A DNA stretch of 23,808 bases, taken from contig CAZHRJ010000038.1 in NCBI GenBank assembly GCA_964534765.1, forward strand, positions 1 through 23,808, written 5' to 3'. The position numbers were made by a program, and so were the translations under genes. Each line of letters begins with the position of its first letter. Positions within the stretch are counted from its first letter, which is position 1. Source of the DNA: CAZHRJ01 sp964534765 (GTDB taxonomy: Bacteria; Lindowbacteria; 2-12-FULL-62-27). This document shows, in pieces, positions 8,893 to 17,237 of the stretch. A model generated the notes under the pieces. It worked only from the letters and a program-made list of their open reading frames with translations, was not told where the DNA came from and made no database searches.

Positions 8893-9796
8893 TCCGCGGC
8901 GCGTGTTCGACCGCATGCTGATCGATCTGGCGACCCGCTACGCCGCCCTGGCGGTGATTGACGCTCGCTCCGATGTGGACTCCCCGTCCTCGGCCCGGGA
9001 CGCGGCGGTCCTCAAGGACCGGTTTTTTTCTCTGGCGCCGGCGGCCGATCACGCCGTCTCGATGGGCGTGGGTATGGCGGCCGTGGGCAAACAGGTGGTG
9101 ATTGTGGCGGATCGGAGCGCGCTGGTGGCGCGATTTTGGGAAGACATCCGGTCCGTGGCCGCGCCGACCCGGCAAAACGTCACGCTGGTGGCATTTCCGG
9201 CCGCGGGCGGCGGCCCAGCCGCGGTCGAGGATGTTTCGATGTTGCGGGTGATCCCATCCGCTGAAATTTATTTGCCGGCGGATCTGACCGAGGCCGGCCA
9301 GGTGTTATCCTACAGCGTGACCCGCTTCGCGCCGATCTACATTCGATTTCCCGGCCAGACGGACACCACATCCATCGATCCGGTTTTTCCGGAAAATGCG
9401 CGATTCTCTCCCGGCGTGTGGCCCCTTCTGAGATCCGGCGACGATCTGGTGATGATCGCCAGCGGCGACCGCACGCGGACGGTGCTGGCGGCGGCGGATC
9501 GTCTGGCGTCCGAAGGCTTCCAAGCCACAGTGTATCACGCGGGTTCCTTGAAACCCTTTGACCGATCGGCTCTGCTGTCGGCCGTCCGCAGGTCGCGGAA
9601 AGTCCTGACCTGCGAGGATCATCGTGTGTCCGGAGGACTTGGCGGCCTGGTTGCCGAAACGCTGACCGAGTCGGGCCTGCCGGTCCGACTGGTTCGAATC
9701 GGTCTGCTGGATCGGGAGACCGTCAGTCCGATTGACGTCGACGGAATTCTGCGCCGTGCCCGTCGGCTCTTATCCAATTCCGGAAAATCCCGATGA
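8885..9796 (+). CDS. Transketolase C-terminal-half homologue lacking the catalytic Glu (pseudoenzyme)
   Basis: A 303-residue protein with the pyrimidine-binding and C-terminal domains of transketolase. KDRFFSLAPAADHAVSMGVGMA (starting at residue 44) matches DRFFNxGIAEQxMxGxAAGxA; VEDVSMLRVIPSAEIYLPAD (starting at 114) matches LEDIALMRxxPxxxVxxPAD; and KVLTCEDHRVSGGLGGLVAE matches xVTxEEHxxxGGLGxAVxE. The catalytic Glu of IAEQ, which activates the thiamine cofactor, is Ala (A54), and the conserved EDGxTHQ loop is reduced to GGGPAA. The ATG at 8885 overlaps the N-half gene by 8 nt with a weak AAGG upstream. An in-frame ATG at 8852 is a possible alternative start. Both halves have lost cofactor residues while keeping the fold pattern, so the pair probably forms a non-catalytic complex, perhaps regulatory or structural. 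Confidence 0.75.
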   Translation: MSDPRRVFDRMLIDLATRYAALAVIDARSDVDSPSSARDAAVLKDRFFSLAPAADHAVSMGVGMAAVGKQVVIVADRSALVARFWEDIRSVAAPTRQNVTLVAFPAAGGGPAAVEDVSMLRVIPSAEIYLPADLTEAGQVLSYSVTRFAPIYIRFPGQTDTTSIDPVFPENARFSPGVWPLLRSGDDLVMIASGDRTRTVLAAADRLASEGFQATVYHAGSLKPFDRSALLSAVRRSRKVLTCEDHRVSGGLGGLVAETLTESGLPVRLVRIGLLDRETVSPIDVDGILRRARRLLSNSGKSR

Positions 9797-9915
9797 AACG
9801 CTCATTAACCACCTGCCTTTCAAGAAAATAAATTAGATCCGGCCCCTTTTACCTTCCGGCTACTGTGCCGAAAATTAAGGTATGAGGTATCTGTTTAGAG
9901 GCGTTCAATAACGGT
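9797..9915. other. Intergenic region between two operon blocks
   Basis: This is the only sizeable gap on the plus strand before 19913 and is AT-richer than its surroundings. It contains a short CGGC/GCCG hairpin but no convincing terminator with a T-run, and no clear -35/-10 pair. Near the end, AGAGGC (9897-9902) can pair with GCCTCT (9922-9927), which would place the ATG at 9916 in the 19-nt loop. A promoter for the downstream cell-division block is expected here from the layout but cannot be identified with confidence. Confidence 0.4.
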
Positions 9916-12027
9916 ATGAAAGCCTCTCATCGGATGACGATTGTCTGGACGGGCTGGGCAGTGCTCCTGGTGACCCTGGCGCTGACGGCCCGGGGCGTGG
10001 ACCGGCTGATCGCACATCTGCCGGAACGGCTGCCGCTCTTGGTGAGTGTGAGCCCGCCGACGCCGCCGGACGTCCGGCAGAATCTCGAGGCACAGTTTGT
10101 GGCCTCGGGCGCGGACTATGACTATGTCTCGAAGGAAACCGCTCTTCAAGAAATTCAGGCGCTGGTCGGAACCGATGCCGTTCTCCACGAGACAACCGTT
10201 CTCTCCGGATTGACCGGCAATCCTCTGCAGGATCTGTACATCGTCCGATGTTCGAATCCTTCCACTTATGCGTCGCTGGCATCTCACCTGTCGGATCTGC
10301 ACGCGCCGATTCGCATCCATCATGATCTGGTTACACTCAATCGCCTCGCACCCGCTTTTCGTCTCGCTCGCGGTCTCGCCTGCGCCGTTTTGATTCTCGG
10401 AGTCCTCCTCTTCTGGCGATCCGCCGCCGGGCACCTCAGCGATACCGGCATCCTCCGTGGCGCCGGAGTGCCCGATTCGGCATGGCGCGACACGATTGGC
10501 GTGGCCCTCCGCGGCGCCGCGGGCGCGCTGCTCATTTCTGTGGCCGTGATGGGAGGACTCCTGAGCATCCTGGGATACGCCGCCGCACGCAATCCCAACG
10601 GGTGGGTGGCCCCCTACGCCGAATGGGCCGGCCGCCTGTTGCGGGGTCTGGATATCAACGGGCCATTTTTGCTGGCCATGGCGTCCGGATGGTTCTTGAT
10701 CATTTTGGCGGCCTGTGTTTCGCGCGGCGTGTCTCCGCCCAGGCCGGATTCGGCCCATTCCGCAGGTCACTCGATTCCGGGATATCTCTATGTGTGGATG
10801 GTGTCGTTGACCACTCTCCTTGGCTTTGGACTCGGGGCCGCCGTCGCCGCGCCGCCTTCGGGATCGTCCCGCGCGGAGGATTTGCAGGCGGTGCACGAAG
10901 ACGTGATGAAACAGATCCGCGCGCGGGAAAACGAATACGAACGGGAGCAGATGCGTCTGCGGCAGACACAGCAGGGCGCGGCCGCGCTGGCGAAAAAGGA
11001 GCGGCAGGTATTAAAAAAATTGGAGACGGCTGACCGGGATCTATCGAAGACCCGGAGCGAATTGACGGTGGTGGGGGCGCAACTGGAAGCGTTGAGAGCC
11101 GACATCGAGACCACAGAACGAAATTGGCTGGCGGAACATCTCTCTCAGGAAGAGCGCCGCTTGTTTCTATCCATTCGCCTTCAAAGCCTCCATCTGTGGA
11201 GCCGCCGATCGGACTGGCTGGGCCATGTGCTGGTATTTGGTGACCGAAAAGTTTTTCACGCCGTCGAGCGGGACTTGATCCAAATCGTCTCCACCGACCA
11301 GGCCCTGATCGACCAAATCGGCCGGCGGAAAGTGGAGATCGAGCAGAATCAAACCCTGCTGGCTGCCAAGAATCGAAGTCTCACGGACGTTCAGGAGAAA
11401 AAGCGGACTCTGGAGATCCGGCAGAGCCGGGAGCGGCAGACGCGCGAGCGGCTCCTGGGAGAAGTTCGCGGCCGTAAGAGCGCGATGGATGAGCTGGCGC
11501 GGCGTCTGGAAGAGGAGCAATCGAGCCTGCAGCTTCTGCTGACAACGCTTCGGGAGCAGGCGTCCAAACTCCGCGAACAACTGGCGTACTTGAAAAAGGA
11601 ATTCGAGGATAAAAAAGGACTCCTCCGCTGGCCGATTCCGGCGTCATCGATTCAGTCCGTCCGGCGATACGGGAAATTTTTTGACGAAACCATTTCCGCC
11701 TGGCGGGTCAACAAGGGAATTGACATTCAGACGGAAACGAATCAGAGTGTGGTGGCGGTCAGCCGCGGAGAAGTGGTATTTGCGGACTATTTCGGGCGCA
11801 TGGGCAACCTGGTGATTCTGTCGCATGGCGGGGATTATTTCACGCTCTACGCCCACCTGTCGGAAATCGGGGTCACGCTGGGTCGGCGCGTGGAATCGTC
11901 CGACGCGCTGGGCCGCGCGGGAAATACAGGGTTATTGGAGAGCAGCCCGGTGCTGCACTTTGAAATCCGGCAGGGCGGTCAGGCGCTCGATCCGGAGGAC
12001 TGGTTGGGAAGGAGATCCAGCAGATGA
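9916..12027 (+). CDS. FtsX-EnvC fusion: FtsX membrane domain, coiled coil and degenerate LytM/M23 domain
   Basis: One continuous 703-residue frame. Residues 1-270 are FtsX-like: TM1 (about 8-28), a periplasmic domain (about 40-145) including NPLQDLYIV at 102-110, TM2 (about 150-167), a cytoplasmic coupling loop with ILRGAGVPDSAWRD (179-192), TM3 (about 196-224) and TM4 (about 250-270). A fifth hydrophobic segment (about 289-312) returns the chain to the periplasm, where EnvC's signal peptide would otherwise be. Residues 318-568 are a long coiled coil, and 570-697 a LytM/peptidase M23 domain. The domain lacks the first zinc His (N599 in NKGID) and the His before LHFE (V679) but keeps D603, H647 and H681, so it should be an amidase activator like EnvC. 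ctpA and yibQ follow. No ftsE is present. No clear Shine-Dalgarno is seen. Confidence 0.88.
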   Translation: MKASHRMTIVWTGWAVLLVTLALTARGVDRLIAHLPERLPLLVSVSPPTPPDVRQNLEAQFVASGADYDYVSKETALQEIQALVGTDAVLHETTVLSGLTGNPLQDLYIVRCSNPSTYASLASHLSDLHAPIRIHHDLVTLNRLAPAFRLARGLACAVLILGVLLFWRSAAGHLSDTGILRGAGVPDSAWRDTIGVALRGAAGALLISVAVMGGLLSILGYAAARNPNGWVAPYAEWAGRLLRGLDINGPFLLAMASGWFLIILAACVSRGVSPPRPDSAHSAGHSIPGYLYVWMVSLTTLLGFGLGAAVAAPPSGSSRAEDLQAVHEDVMKQIRARENEYEREQMRLRQTQQGAAALAKKERQVLKKLETADRDLSKTRSELTVVGAQLEALRADIETTERNWLAEHLSQEERRLFLSIRLQSLHLWSRRSDWLGHVLVFGDRKVFHAVERDLIQIVSTDQALIDQIGRRKVEIEQNQTLLAAKNRSLTDVQEKKRTLEIRQSRERQTRERLLGEVRGRKSAMDELARRLEEEQSSLQLLLTTLREQASKLREQLAYLKKEFEDKKGLLRWPIPASSIQSVRRYGKFFDETISAWRVNKGIDIQTETNQSVVAVSRGEVVFADYFGRMGNLVILSHGGDYFTLYAHLSEIGVTLGRRVESSDALGRAGNTGLLESSPVLHFEIRQGGQALDPEDWLGRRSSR

Positions 12028-13502
12028 AGGACTGCGGTCGATCCAGGGGCGTAGTGATCAGGCCGGCGCGGATCGTGATCCGGTGTGGATTTTTTGTCTG
12101 TCTGGTCGCGTTCATTTTCCTGCCGCTCGACGGCGCATACGCAAAGAAGAGGGATCTGGAGGACAGTAATCTGACCGCCTATCTCCAGTTGTTCAATCAG
12201 GTACTCGAAAAAATTCAGAGCAGTTATTACGACACGGAAAAGATCAAGCCTGGCCCGCTGATCCGCGCCGCAATCGACGGGATGCTCGACAGCCTGGACG
12301 ACCAGTACACGCGTCTGATGGTGCCCCAGGACTACGAGGACATGCAGATCAAAACGCAGGGCAAATTCGGCGGCGTCGGAATGGTCATCGAGAAGGAGGA
12401 CACGGCGATCCGGGTGGTCTATCCGATCGCCGGCACTCCGGCTTTCAACTCAGGCCTCCAGCCGGGCGATCTCATTGTGACAATCGAAGGTGAGCCGACG
12501 GACACGCTCGACGTGTCCGGCGCCGCGGACCGCCTGAGGGGCCAGCCGGGAACGGATGTGACGATCAGTGTTGTCCACGGGAAGAAGAAGTTCGATCTGA
12601 CGCTCAAGCGCGCGACCATACCGATTGAGAGCGTCACTCATGACGCCATCGATACGGGTCAGGGTCTGTATTATCTTCGAATCAAGGATTTCACCGAACA
12701 CAGCGCGCGGGATGTTTCGGACGCGTTGAAGGATCTGGCGTCGCGCGGGATGACGGCGCTGGTTCTGGATCTCCGAAACAATCCGGGAGGGCTTCTTGAT
12801 TCCGCATCGGAAATATCCGATTTGTTCGTCGACACCGGCCTCCTGGTCTATACCCGCGGCCGACTGCCCAGCCAGAACCGCACGTTCCCATCCAGCCGCC
12901 GGACAACCTACACGGGGTTCCCGGTGGTGGTCCTGACGAATGACCACACCGCCAGCGGCGCCGAGATTGTCGCGGGGGCGATCCGAGACAGCGGCCGGGG
13001 AGTTCTGGTGGGCAAGAGAACGTTTGGCAAAGGGGTTGTACAGTCGGTGTACGATCATTTGAGCCTGGAATACGCCGTCACCGTGACGACCGCGACCTAT
13101 TACACGCCGAGCGGGATCAGCATTCACAAGAAGGGTATACCGCCGGATATTGAGGTCGAGCAGCCGCCGATCGGCAAGGAGATTCAGGAGGCGCTTTATA
13201 AAATCCGCGGAGAAGACATCGTACTGGAGTTTACGAGGAACCGGGAAAAGTATGACGCCGCGGACGTGGCTGAGCTGGTGAAGATACTGGAACAGAAAAA
13301 AATCGTTGTGCCGGAACCCTATGTCCGATATTTACTGCGAGAGCAGTTCATGCGGAAGAAGGGCAAGAACCTGGTATTCGATCTCGATACCGATCAGCAG
13401 CTTCAGCGGGCGGTCGAAATCGTCCGGACGGTTTTTCGAATTTTCCAAAGTTCGCGTTCTCAAAATCCTCTCGCGAATCCAACCATTTCGAGAGATAAAT
13501 AA
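12024..13502 (+). CDS. ctpA: C-terminal processing protease, S41 family
   Basis: A 492-residue periplasmic serine protease. A hydrophobic signal segment (about residues 17-40, ending GAYA) precedes an N-terminal helical region, a PDZ domain (about 110-195, with GKFGGVGMVIEK and SGLQPGDLI) and the S41 catalytic core. The catalytic pair is S311 (in TASGAEIVAGAI) and K336 (in TFGKG), 25 residues apart as in Prc. The residue two before the serine is Thr where Ser is usual. The RNNPGGLL motif (251-258) is present. A C-terminal region of about 110 residues follows. The start overlaps the fusion gene's stop (ATGA) with GGAG upstream. CtpA proteases trim peptidoglycan hydrolases or their regulators, which fits the position after an EnvC-type activator. 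Confidence 0.93.
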   Translation: MKDCGRSRGVVIRPARIVIRCGFFVCLVAFIFLPLDGAYAKKRDLEDSNLTAYLQLFNQVLEKIQSSYYDTEKIKPGPLIRAAIDGMLDSLDDQYTRLMVPQDYEDMQIKTQGKFGGVGMVIEKEDTAIRVVYPIAGTPAFNSGLQPGDLIVTIEGEPTDTLDVSGAADRLRGQPGTDVTISVVHGKKKFDLTLKRATIPIESVTHDAIDTGQGLYYLRIKDFTEHSARDVSDALKDLASRGMTALVLDLRNNPGGLLDSASEISDLFVDTGLLVYTRGRLPSQNRTFPSSRRTTYTGFPVVVLTNDHTASGAEIVAGAIRDSGRGVLVGKRTFGKGVVQSVYDHLSLEYAVTVTTATYYTPSGISIHKKGIPPDIEVEQPPIGKEIQEALYKIRGEDIVLEFTRNREKYDAADVAELVKILEQKKIVVPEPYVRYLLREQFMRKKGKNLVFDLDTDQQLQRAVEIVRTVFRIFQSSRSQNPLANPTISRDK

Positions 13503-13531
13503 GTTCCCCCTCGGGCGCTCTCGCTTCCCGC

Positions 13532-14398
13532 ATGTCCCGGAGGGTTGGGCTCCTGCTGGCGGCGATCGCCGCTGTACTCGGCGTCGTCTATTTCTCCCTG
13601 CCCCCGCCGCCTCGGCCAACACGCACCGCTTCGATTCGGCCAACTCCCCACGTTCGGTCAGGCCCGGCGTCGCCGGCCGCAGGCCATGGAAGGCCCAGTG
13701 TCCAGCCCGGCGCGCGGATCAGCATCGTGCTGGATGATTTCGGCGCCTCGTGGACGAATGTCGACCGGTGTTTGTCCCTGCCGAATGCGGTTGCCATCGC
13801 GGTCATCCCGCACTTGCCGGCCAGCCGGCGGGTGGCGCAGGCCGCGGCCGATCGGGGATTTGACATCGTGTTGCATCAGCCGATGGAGCCTCATGAATTT
13901 CCGAAGGAAAACCCGGGAAAATATGGAATTTATGTCAATCAATCCGCGGGAGAAATCGCGGCACTCATCGCGGAAAACATTTCAACCCTCGGCGTGCCGA
14001 TTGTCGGAGTAAACAATCACATGGGATCACGGGCAACTGAGGACGAGCGGGTCATGCGCCTTTTTTTTGACGTCTTCCCGAAGGATCTGTTTTTTTTGGA
14101 CAGCCGGACATCGGCCGGATCGGTGGCGTATGATGAAGCGCGCCGTCACGGAATAGCGGCGCTGAAAAACAACGTCTTTCTGGATCATGTGATGGACCGG
14201 GCGGAGATCGAGCGGTCCTTTGATCAATTGATCCGGATCGCGCGCGTCCGGGGGTTCGCGGTTGCGATCGGTCACGTCCAGTCAACGCCAACGATCGAGA
14301 CCTTGGAACTGCGCCTGCCGAATCTGGCGGACCACGGCGCTCAGTTGGTTCGCGTTCGGGAAGGTGCTGAGATTGCGCCCAGGGCGGGGCCGCCGTGA
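13532..14398 (+). CDS. Divergent polysaccharide deacetylase, YibQ family
   Basis: A 288-residue secreted or membrane-anchored protein: one hydrophobic segment (about residues 5-22), a Pro/Arg-rich linker, then a divergent polysaccharide deacetylase (NodB-like) domain from about residue 61. Family motifs are IVLDDFG (65-71), LPASRRVAQAA, LHQPMEP, GVNNHMGS and VAIGHVQSTP. The family follows envC and ctpA in many Gram-negative bacteria, and the same order is seen here. The biochemical activity of YibQ is not established. The ATG at 13532 has no good Shine-Dalgarno and lies 29 nt after ctpA. The gene ends in a 4-nt overlap (GTGA) with tsaD. Confidence 0.88.
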   Translation: MSRRVGLLLAAIAAVLGVVYFSLPPPPRPTRTASIRPTPHVRSGPASPAAGHGRPSVQPGARISIVLDDFGASWTNVDRCLSLPNAVAIAVIPHLPASRRVAQAAADRGFDIVLHQPMEPHEFPKENPGKYGIYVNQSAGEIAALIAENISTLGVPIVGVNNHMGSRATEDERVMRLFFDVFPKDLFFLDSRTSAGSVAYDEARRHGIAALKNNVFLDHVMDRAEIERSFDQLIRIARVRGFAVAIGHVQSTPTIETLELRLPNLADHGAQLVRVREGAEIAPRAGPP

Positions 14399-15525
14399 TA
14401 ATTCTTGGGATCGAGACGTCGTGTGACGAGACGTCGGCGGCCGTGTACGAGACGGAGCGCGGGTTTCCCGGTACTCTCAAATCTTCCATCGTTGCATCCC
14501 AGACGCTACTTCATGCCCGATTCGGCGGCGTCGTTCCGGAACTGTCAGCCCGCGCGCACATCGAGCGCCTGCCGGCGGTGGTGTCGGAGGCTCTGAATGT
14601 CGCCGGCTGCCGGGCGGTCGATCTTGACGCGATCGCCGTGACCGTCCGTCCGGGACTTTTATCGGCGCTGCTCTGTGGAATGGCGTACGCAAGGGGTCTT
14701 GCGATGGCCACCGGCCGGCCGCTCTACGCGGTCGATCATGTCAAAGCCCACGTGGCGTCGGCGTTTTTGAATCCGACCGGCCCGGATGGGGATGATCCGT
14801 CGACGGCCATGGAAGGCCAAGTGCCGGCAGCGACAGGGATGTCCTGCGGCCGGCCGCTGTCTCCGTCCGATTTTCCGGTATCGGCTCTGGTCGCGTCGGG
14901 CGGGCACACGCTGCTGGTGACTCTGAAGTCTCCGGTCGACTTTGAATTGATCGGCACCACCCGGGATGACGCCGTCGGGGAGGCGTTTGACAAGGTTGGC
15001 CAACTGCTCGGGCTGCCGTTTCCGGGCGGGCCGAATGTTGAGCGGGAAGCAAAGCTGGGTGACCCGGCGGCGTTTCGGTTTCCGATCGGCGTCATCCGCG
15101 GCTCTCCATTCGATTTCTCGTTCAGCGGGTTAAAGACTGCCGTTCTGTACAAGCTGGCCAAAATGCCGGCCCGGGAGGTGAGACGCCGCCGGGCCGACGT
15201 CGCGGCGTCCTTTCAGTCGGCAGCCATATCGGCGTTGGTTGACCGGGCGGTGAAGGTTGTCCGATCGACCGGCAGCCGTGTGTTTGTGTTGTGCGGCGGC
15301 GTTGCCGCCAACCGGGCGCTTCGATCCGCCATGGCCGATGCGCTTGCGCGGGAGGGTGCGAGTCTGTGTATGCCGCCGCTTGCGTATTGCGGCGACACCG
15401 GCGCGCAAGTGGCGGTCTACGCCTACTTTTTGATCGCCGCGGGCGCTGCGCCGGCTTCGGCCGACCTGGATGCCGAAACCGTATCGGAGCTATTCGCGTC
15501 CGCGGGGAGCGCTGAGGGAGGATGA
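14395..15525 (+). CDS. tsaD: tRNA N6-adenosine threonylcarbamoyltransferase
   Basis: A 376-residue TsaD/Kae1 protein that transfers threonylcarbamoyl to A37 of ANN-reading tRNAs, working with TsaB, TsaE and TsaC. Conserved elements are GIETSCDETSAAVY (start), FGGVVPELSARAH, the metal-binding HVKAH in place of HxEGH, ASGGHTLLV, GTTRDDAVGEAFDKVGQLLGLPFPGGP, FDFSFSGLKTAV, CGGVAANRALR and the C-terminal YCGDTGAQVA, which keeps the Asp of the usual CTDNA motif. Between HVKAH and ASGGHT there is an extra Gly/Pro/Asp-rich stretch of about 25 residues, probably a surface loop. The GTG start overlaps the upstream stop (GTGA), and the stop overlaps the next ATG. It appears functional. Confidence 0.95.
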   Translation: MIILGIETSCDETSAAVYETERGFPGTLKSSIVASQTLLHARFGGVVPELSARAHIERLPAVVSEALNVAGCRAVDLDAIAVTVRPGLLSALLCGMAYARGLAMATGRPLYAVDHVKAHVASAFLNPTGPDGDDPSTAMEGQVPAATGMSCGRPLSPSDFPVSALVASGGHTLLVTLKSPVDFELIGTTRDDAVGEAFDKVGQLLGLPFPGGPNVEREAKLGDPAAFRFPIGVIRGSPFDFSFSGLKTAVLYKLAKMPAREVRRRRADVAASFQSAAISALVDRAVKVVRSTGSRVFVLCGGVAANRALRSAMADALAREGASLCMPPLAYCGDTGAQVAVYAYFLIAAGAAPASADLDAETVSELFASAGSAEGG

Positions 15526-17237
15526 TCAGGATCGCGCTGTGTGTCTCCGCCGTGGCGACGATTTTGTTCTTGTGGTGGCCGGCGGAAGTGCACGAGTCTC
15601 TCCGGCCGCTGGAATGGCTGTGTCTTTTCGCGTTTTCCCTGATGGTCCTCTTTCTGAAGTCACCGCCTGACAGGGATGTCCATCTGCCGGAAGCCGGCGA
15701 GGCGCCGCCGATGATTCAATCCGGTTTCCGATGGAGCATGATTTTTTTTCTGAGCCTGTGCCTGTCCGCGGTATTCGGAGTGGACTCATATCGGAGCGCA
15801 GAAACGATCGCAGGATTGGCGGCCGCGGCTATTTTTGGCGCGGCCCTGTCGCAGCTCCAGCGCTTCGTATCTCCGGAACCGCTCAAACTGCTGTTCCTGG
15901 TCATGGCGCTGGCTCTATCGGTTGCGGGGTTTTACCAGTATGCAGTGTCTTTTCCCGCCATGATGGTCCAGACATCGTCGTGGATGGATCTCGGGACCGA
16001 CGACGTCCGCTCGGCCATTCACCGAATTGCATTCGGACGGATCTTTTCCCGCTTCGCGCTGCCATCGTCCTTTGCCTGCGTCTGCCTGGCGGCCATCCCC
16101 CTGGTGCATCACCGGATCCGGATCGGCTCCCGGCCAATGGCTTTCGCGGTCCTTCTGAGCATTCTGGTGGCAGCACTCGTTTTGACCCGATCCTACGCCG
16201 CCTTGGCGCTGTTCTGTGTCTATCTGGCCGTGGACGCGTGGATGCGGTATCCGCCGTCGTCCCGCCGCTGGATCGCGGTGGCTTGCGTCACGGGTCTGAT
16301 TCTGGTGACGGTTTTTCTTCGACCCTCGTCCCTATGGACGATGGCGTCGGCGGACAACCCCATCCGGCTGCGCGCCGCTAACTGGTCGGCCGCGCTTTCT
16401 GAATTTCGATCCGCGCCTTTCCTGGGCGTCGGCCCTGGAAATTTCGGGCTGCTCTTTGCCTCCCACAGTTCCGGTATGACAAAGACGCGGTACGCGCACG
16501 GCATTCACATGACGGTCCTCGCGGAAACCGGCTGTGTTGGATTTCTCGCCTTCCTGGCGCTGGCCGGCTGGTTCGTGTCCGTTCTATACCGGCATCGGCA
16601 CGCAAGAACCCACTGGGTGTTCAGTCTGGGGATGATGTCCCTCTACGCGCTGGTCGACATGGTATTTGAGTTTCCATCCCTTCTTTTTTTGTTTTTCTTT
16701 CTGCTGGGTCTGACTTTCCCCGCCTCATCCCCACCGGCACGGCCGGTCAAAATCGCGGTCGGATCCATCTCCTCCATCGGTTTGGTTTTTTGTCTTGTCC
16801 TTTCCCAAGCTTACGGATATTATGCCGCCGGAATGGAACTGTTGGGGCAATCCAGCGTATTTCATCCGGCTCGCGCGGAGTTGAAAGCCGCGTCGGAGCA
16901 GTTTCGACGCGCGGCGGTCTGGTGGCCGCAGCCCGCGTTTTTGGCGGCGAACGGCCAGGCCGGTTTGGCTCTGTTTCGTCAAACACGGGACCGATTCTAT
17001 GTCCAGATGGCTCACGAGAGTTTCTCGGACGCCGTTCGAAGAAGTCCCTCCGCGTCCGACTTTCGTTCCGGACTTGGCGAGACGCTTTTGTTGATGGGTG
17101 ATACACCGCAGGCCGCGTCACAATTCCGGGAAGCGGCGCGCCTCGATCCGCGCGGGCCGCATCTGGAGCGGTATCTGAGGCTGGTACTGGAATCATCCGT
17201 CCGGGGATCCGGCGATGACCGAACAGAATCTTTTTAA
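15522..17237 (+). CDS. O-antigen ligase/polymerase-like membrane protein with C-terminal TPR region
   Basis: A 571-residue protein with ten or more hydrophobic segments up to about residue 430. A Wzy_C/O-antigen ligase signature (FLGVGPGNFGLLFASHS, then HGIHMTVLAETGCVGFLAFLAL) is at about residues 300-350. The C-terminal 140 residues are helical with TPR-like spacing (SFSDAVRRSPSASDFRSGLGETLL, QAASQFREAARLDP). Proteins of this build join or polymerise surface glycans at the outer face of the inner membrane, or in some cases glycosylate proteins. Which of these applies cannot be read from the sequence. The start overlaps the tsaD stop (ATGA). The end overlaps the GGDEF gene by 23 nt, so expression is probably shared. 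Confidence 0.82.
   Translation: MIRIALCVSAVATILFLWWPAEVHESLRPLEWLCLFAFSLMVLFLKSPPDRDVHLPEAGEAPPMIQSGFRWSMIFFLSLCLSAVFGVDSYRSAETIAGLAAAAIFGAALSQLQRFVSPEPLKLLFLVMALALSVAGFYQYAVSFPAMMVQTSSWMDLGTDDVRSAIHRIAFGRIFSRFALPSSFACVCLAAIPLVHHRIRIGSRPMAFAVLLSILVAALVLTRSYAALALFCVYLAVDAWMRYPPSSRRWIAVACVTGLILVTVFLRPSSLWTMASADNPIRLRAANWSAALSEFRSAPFLGVGPGNFGLLFASHSSGMTKTRYAHGIHMTVLAETGCVGFLAFLALAGWFVSVLYRHRHARTHWVFSLGMMSLYALVDMVFEFPSLLFLFFFLLGLTFPASSPPARPVKIAVGSISSIGLVFCLVLSQAYGYYAAGMELLGQSSVFHPARAELKAASEQFRRAAVWWPQPAFLAANGQAGLALFRQTRDRFYVQMAHESFSDAVRRSPSASDFRSGLGETLLLMGDTPQAASQFREAARLDPRGPHLERYLRLVLESSVRGSGDDRTESF

Noticed and set aside
9797..9895. Rho-independent terminator after the pseudo-transketolase genes
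   Set aside because: Only 4-bp stems were found and no T-run follows them.
12951..13038. Loss of the CtpA catalytic serine (Thr in TASGAE)
   Set aside because: The Thr replaces the first Ser of the usual SAS motif. S311 is 25 residues before K336, the expected spacing of the catalytic pair, so the enzyme appears intact.
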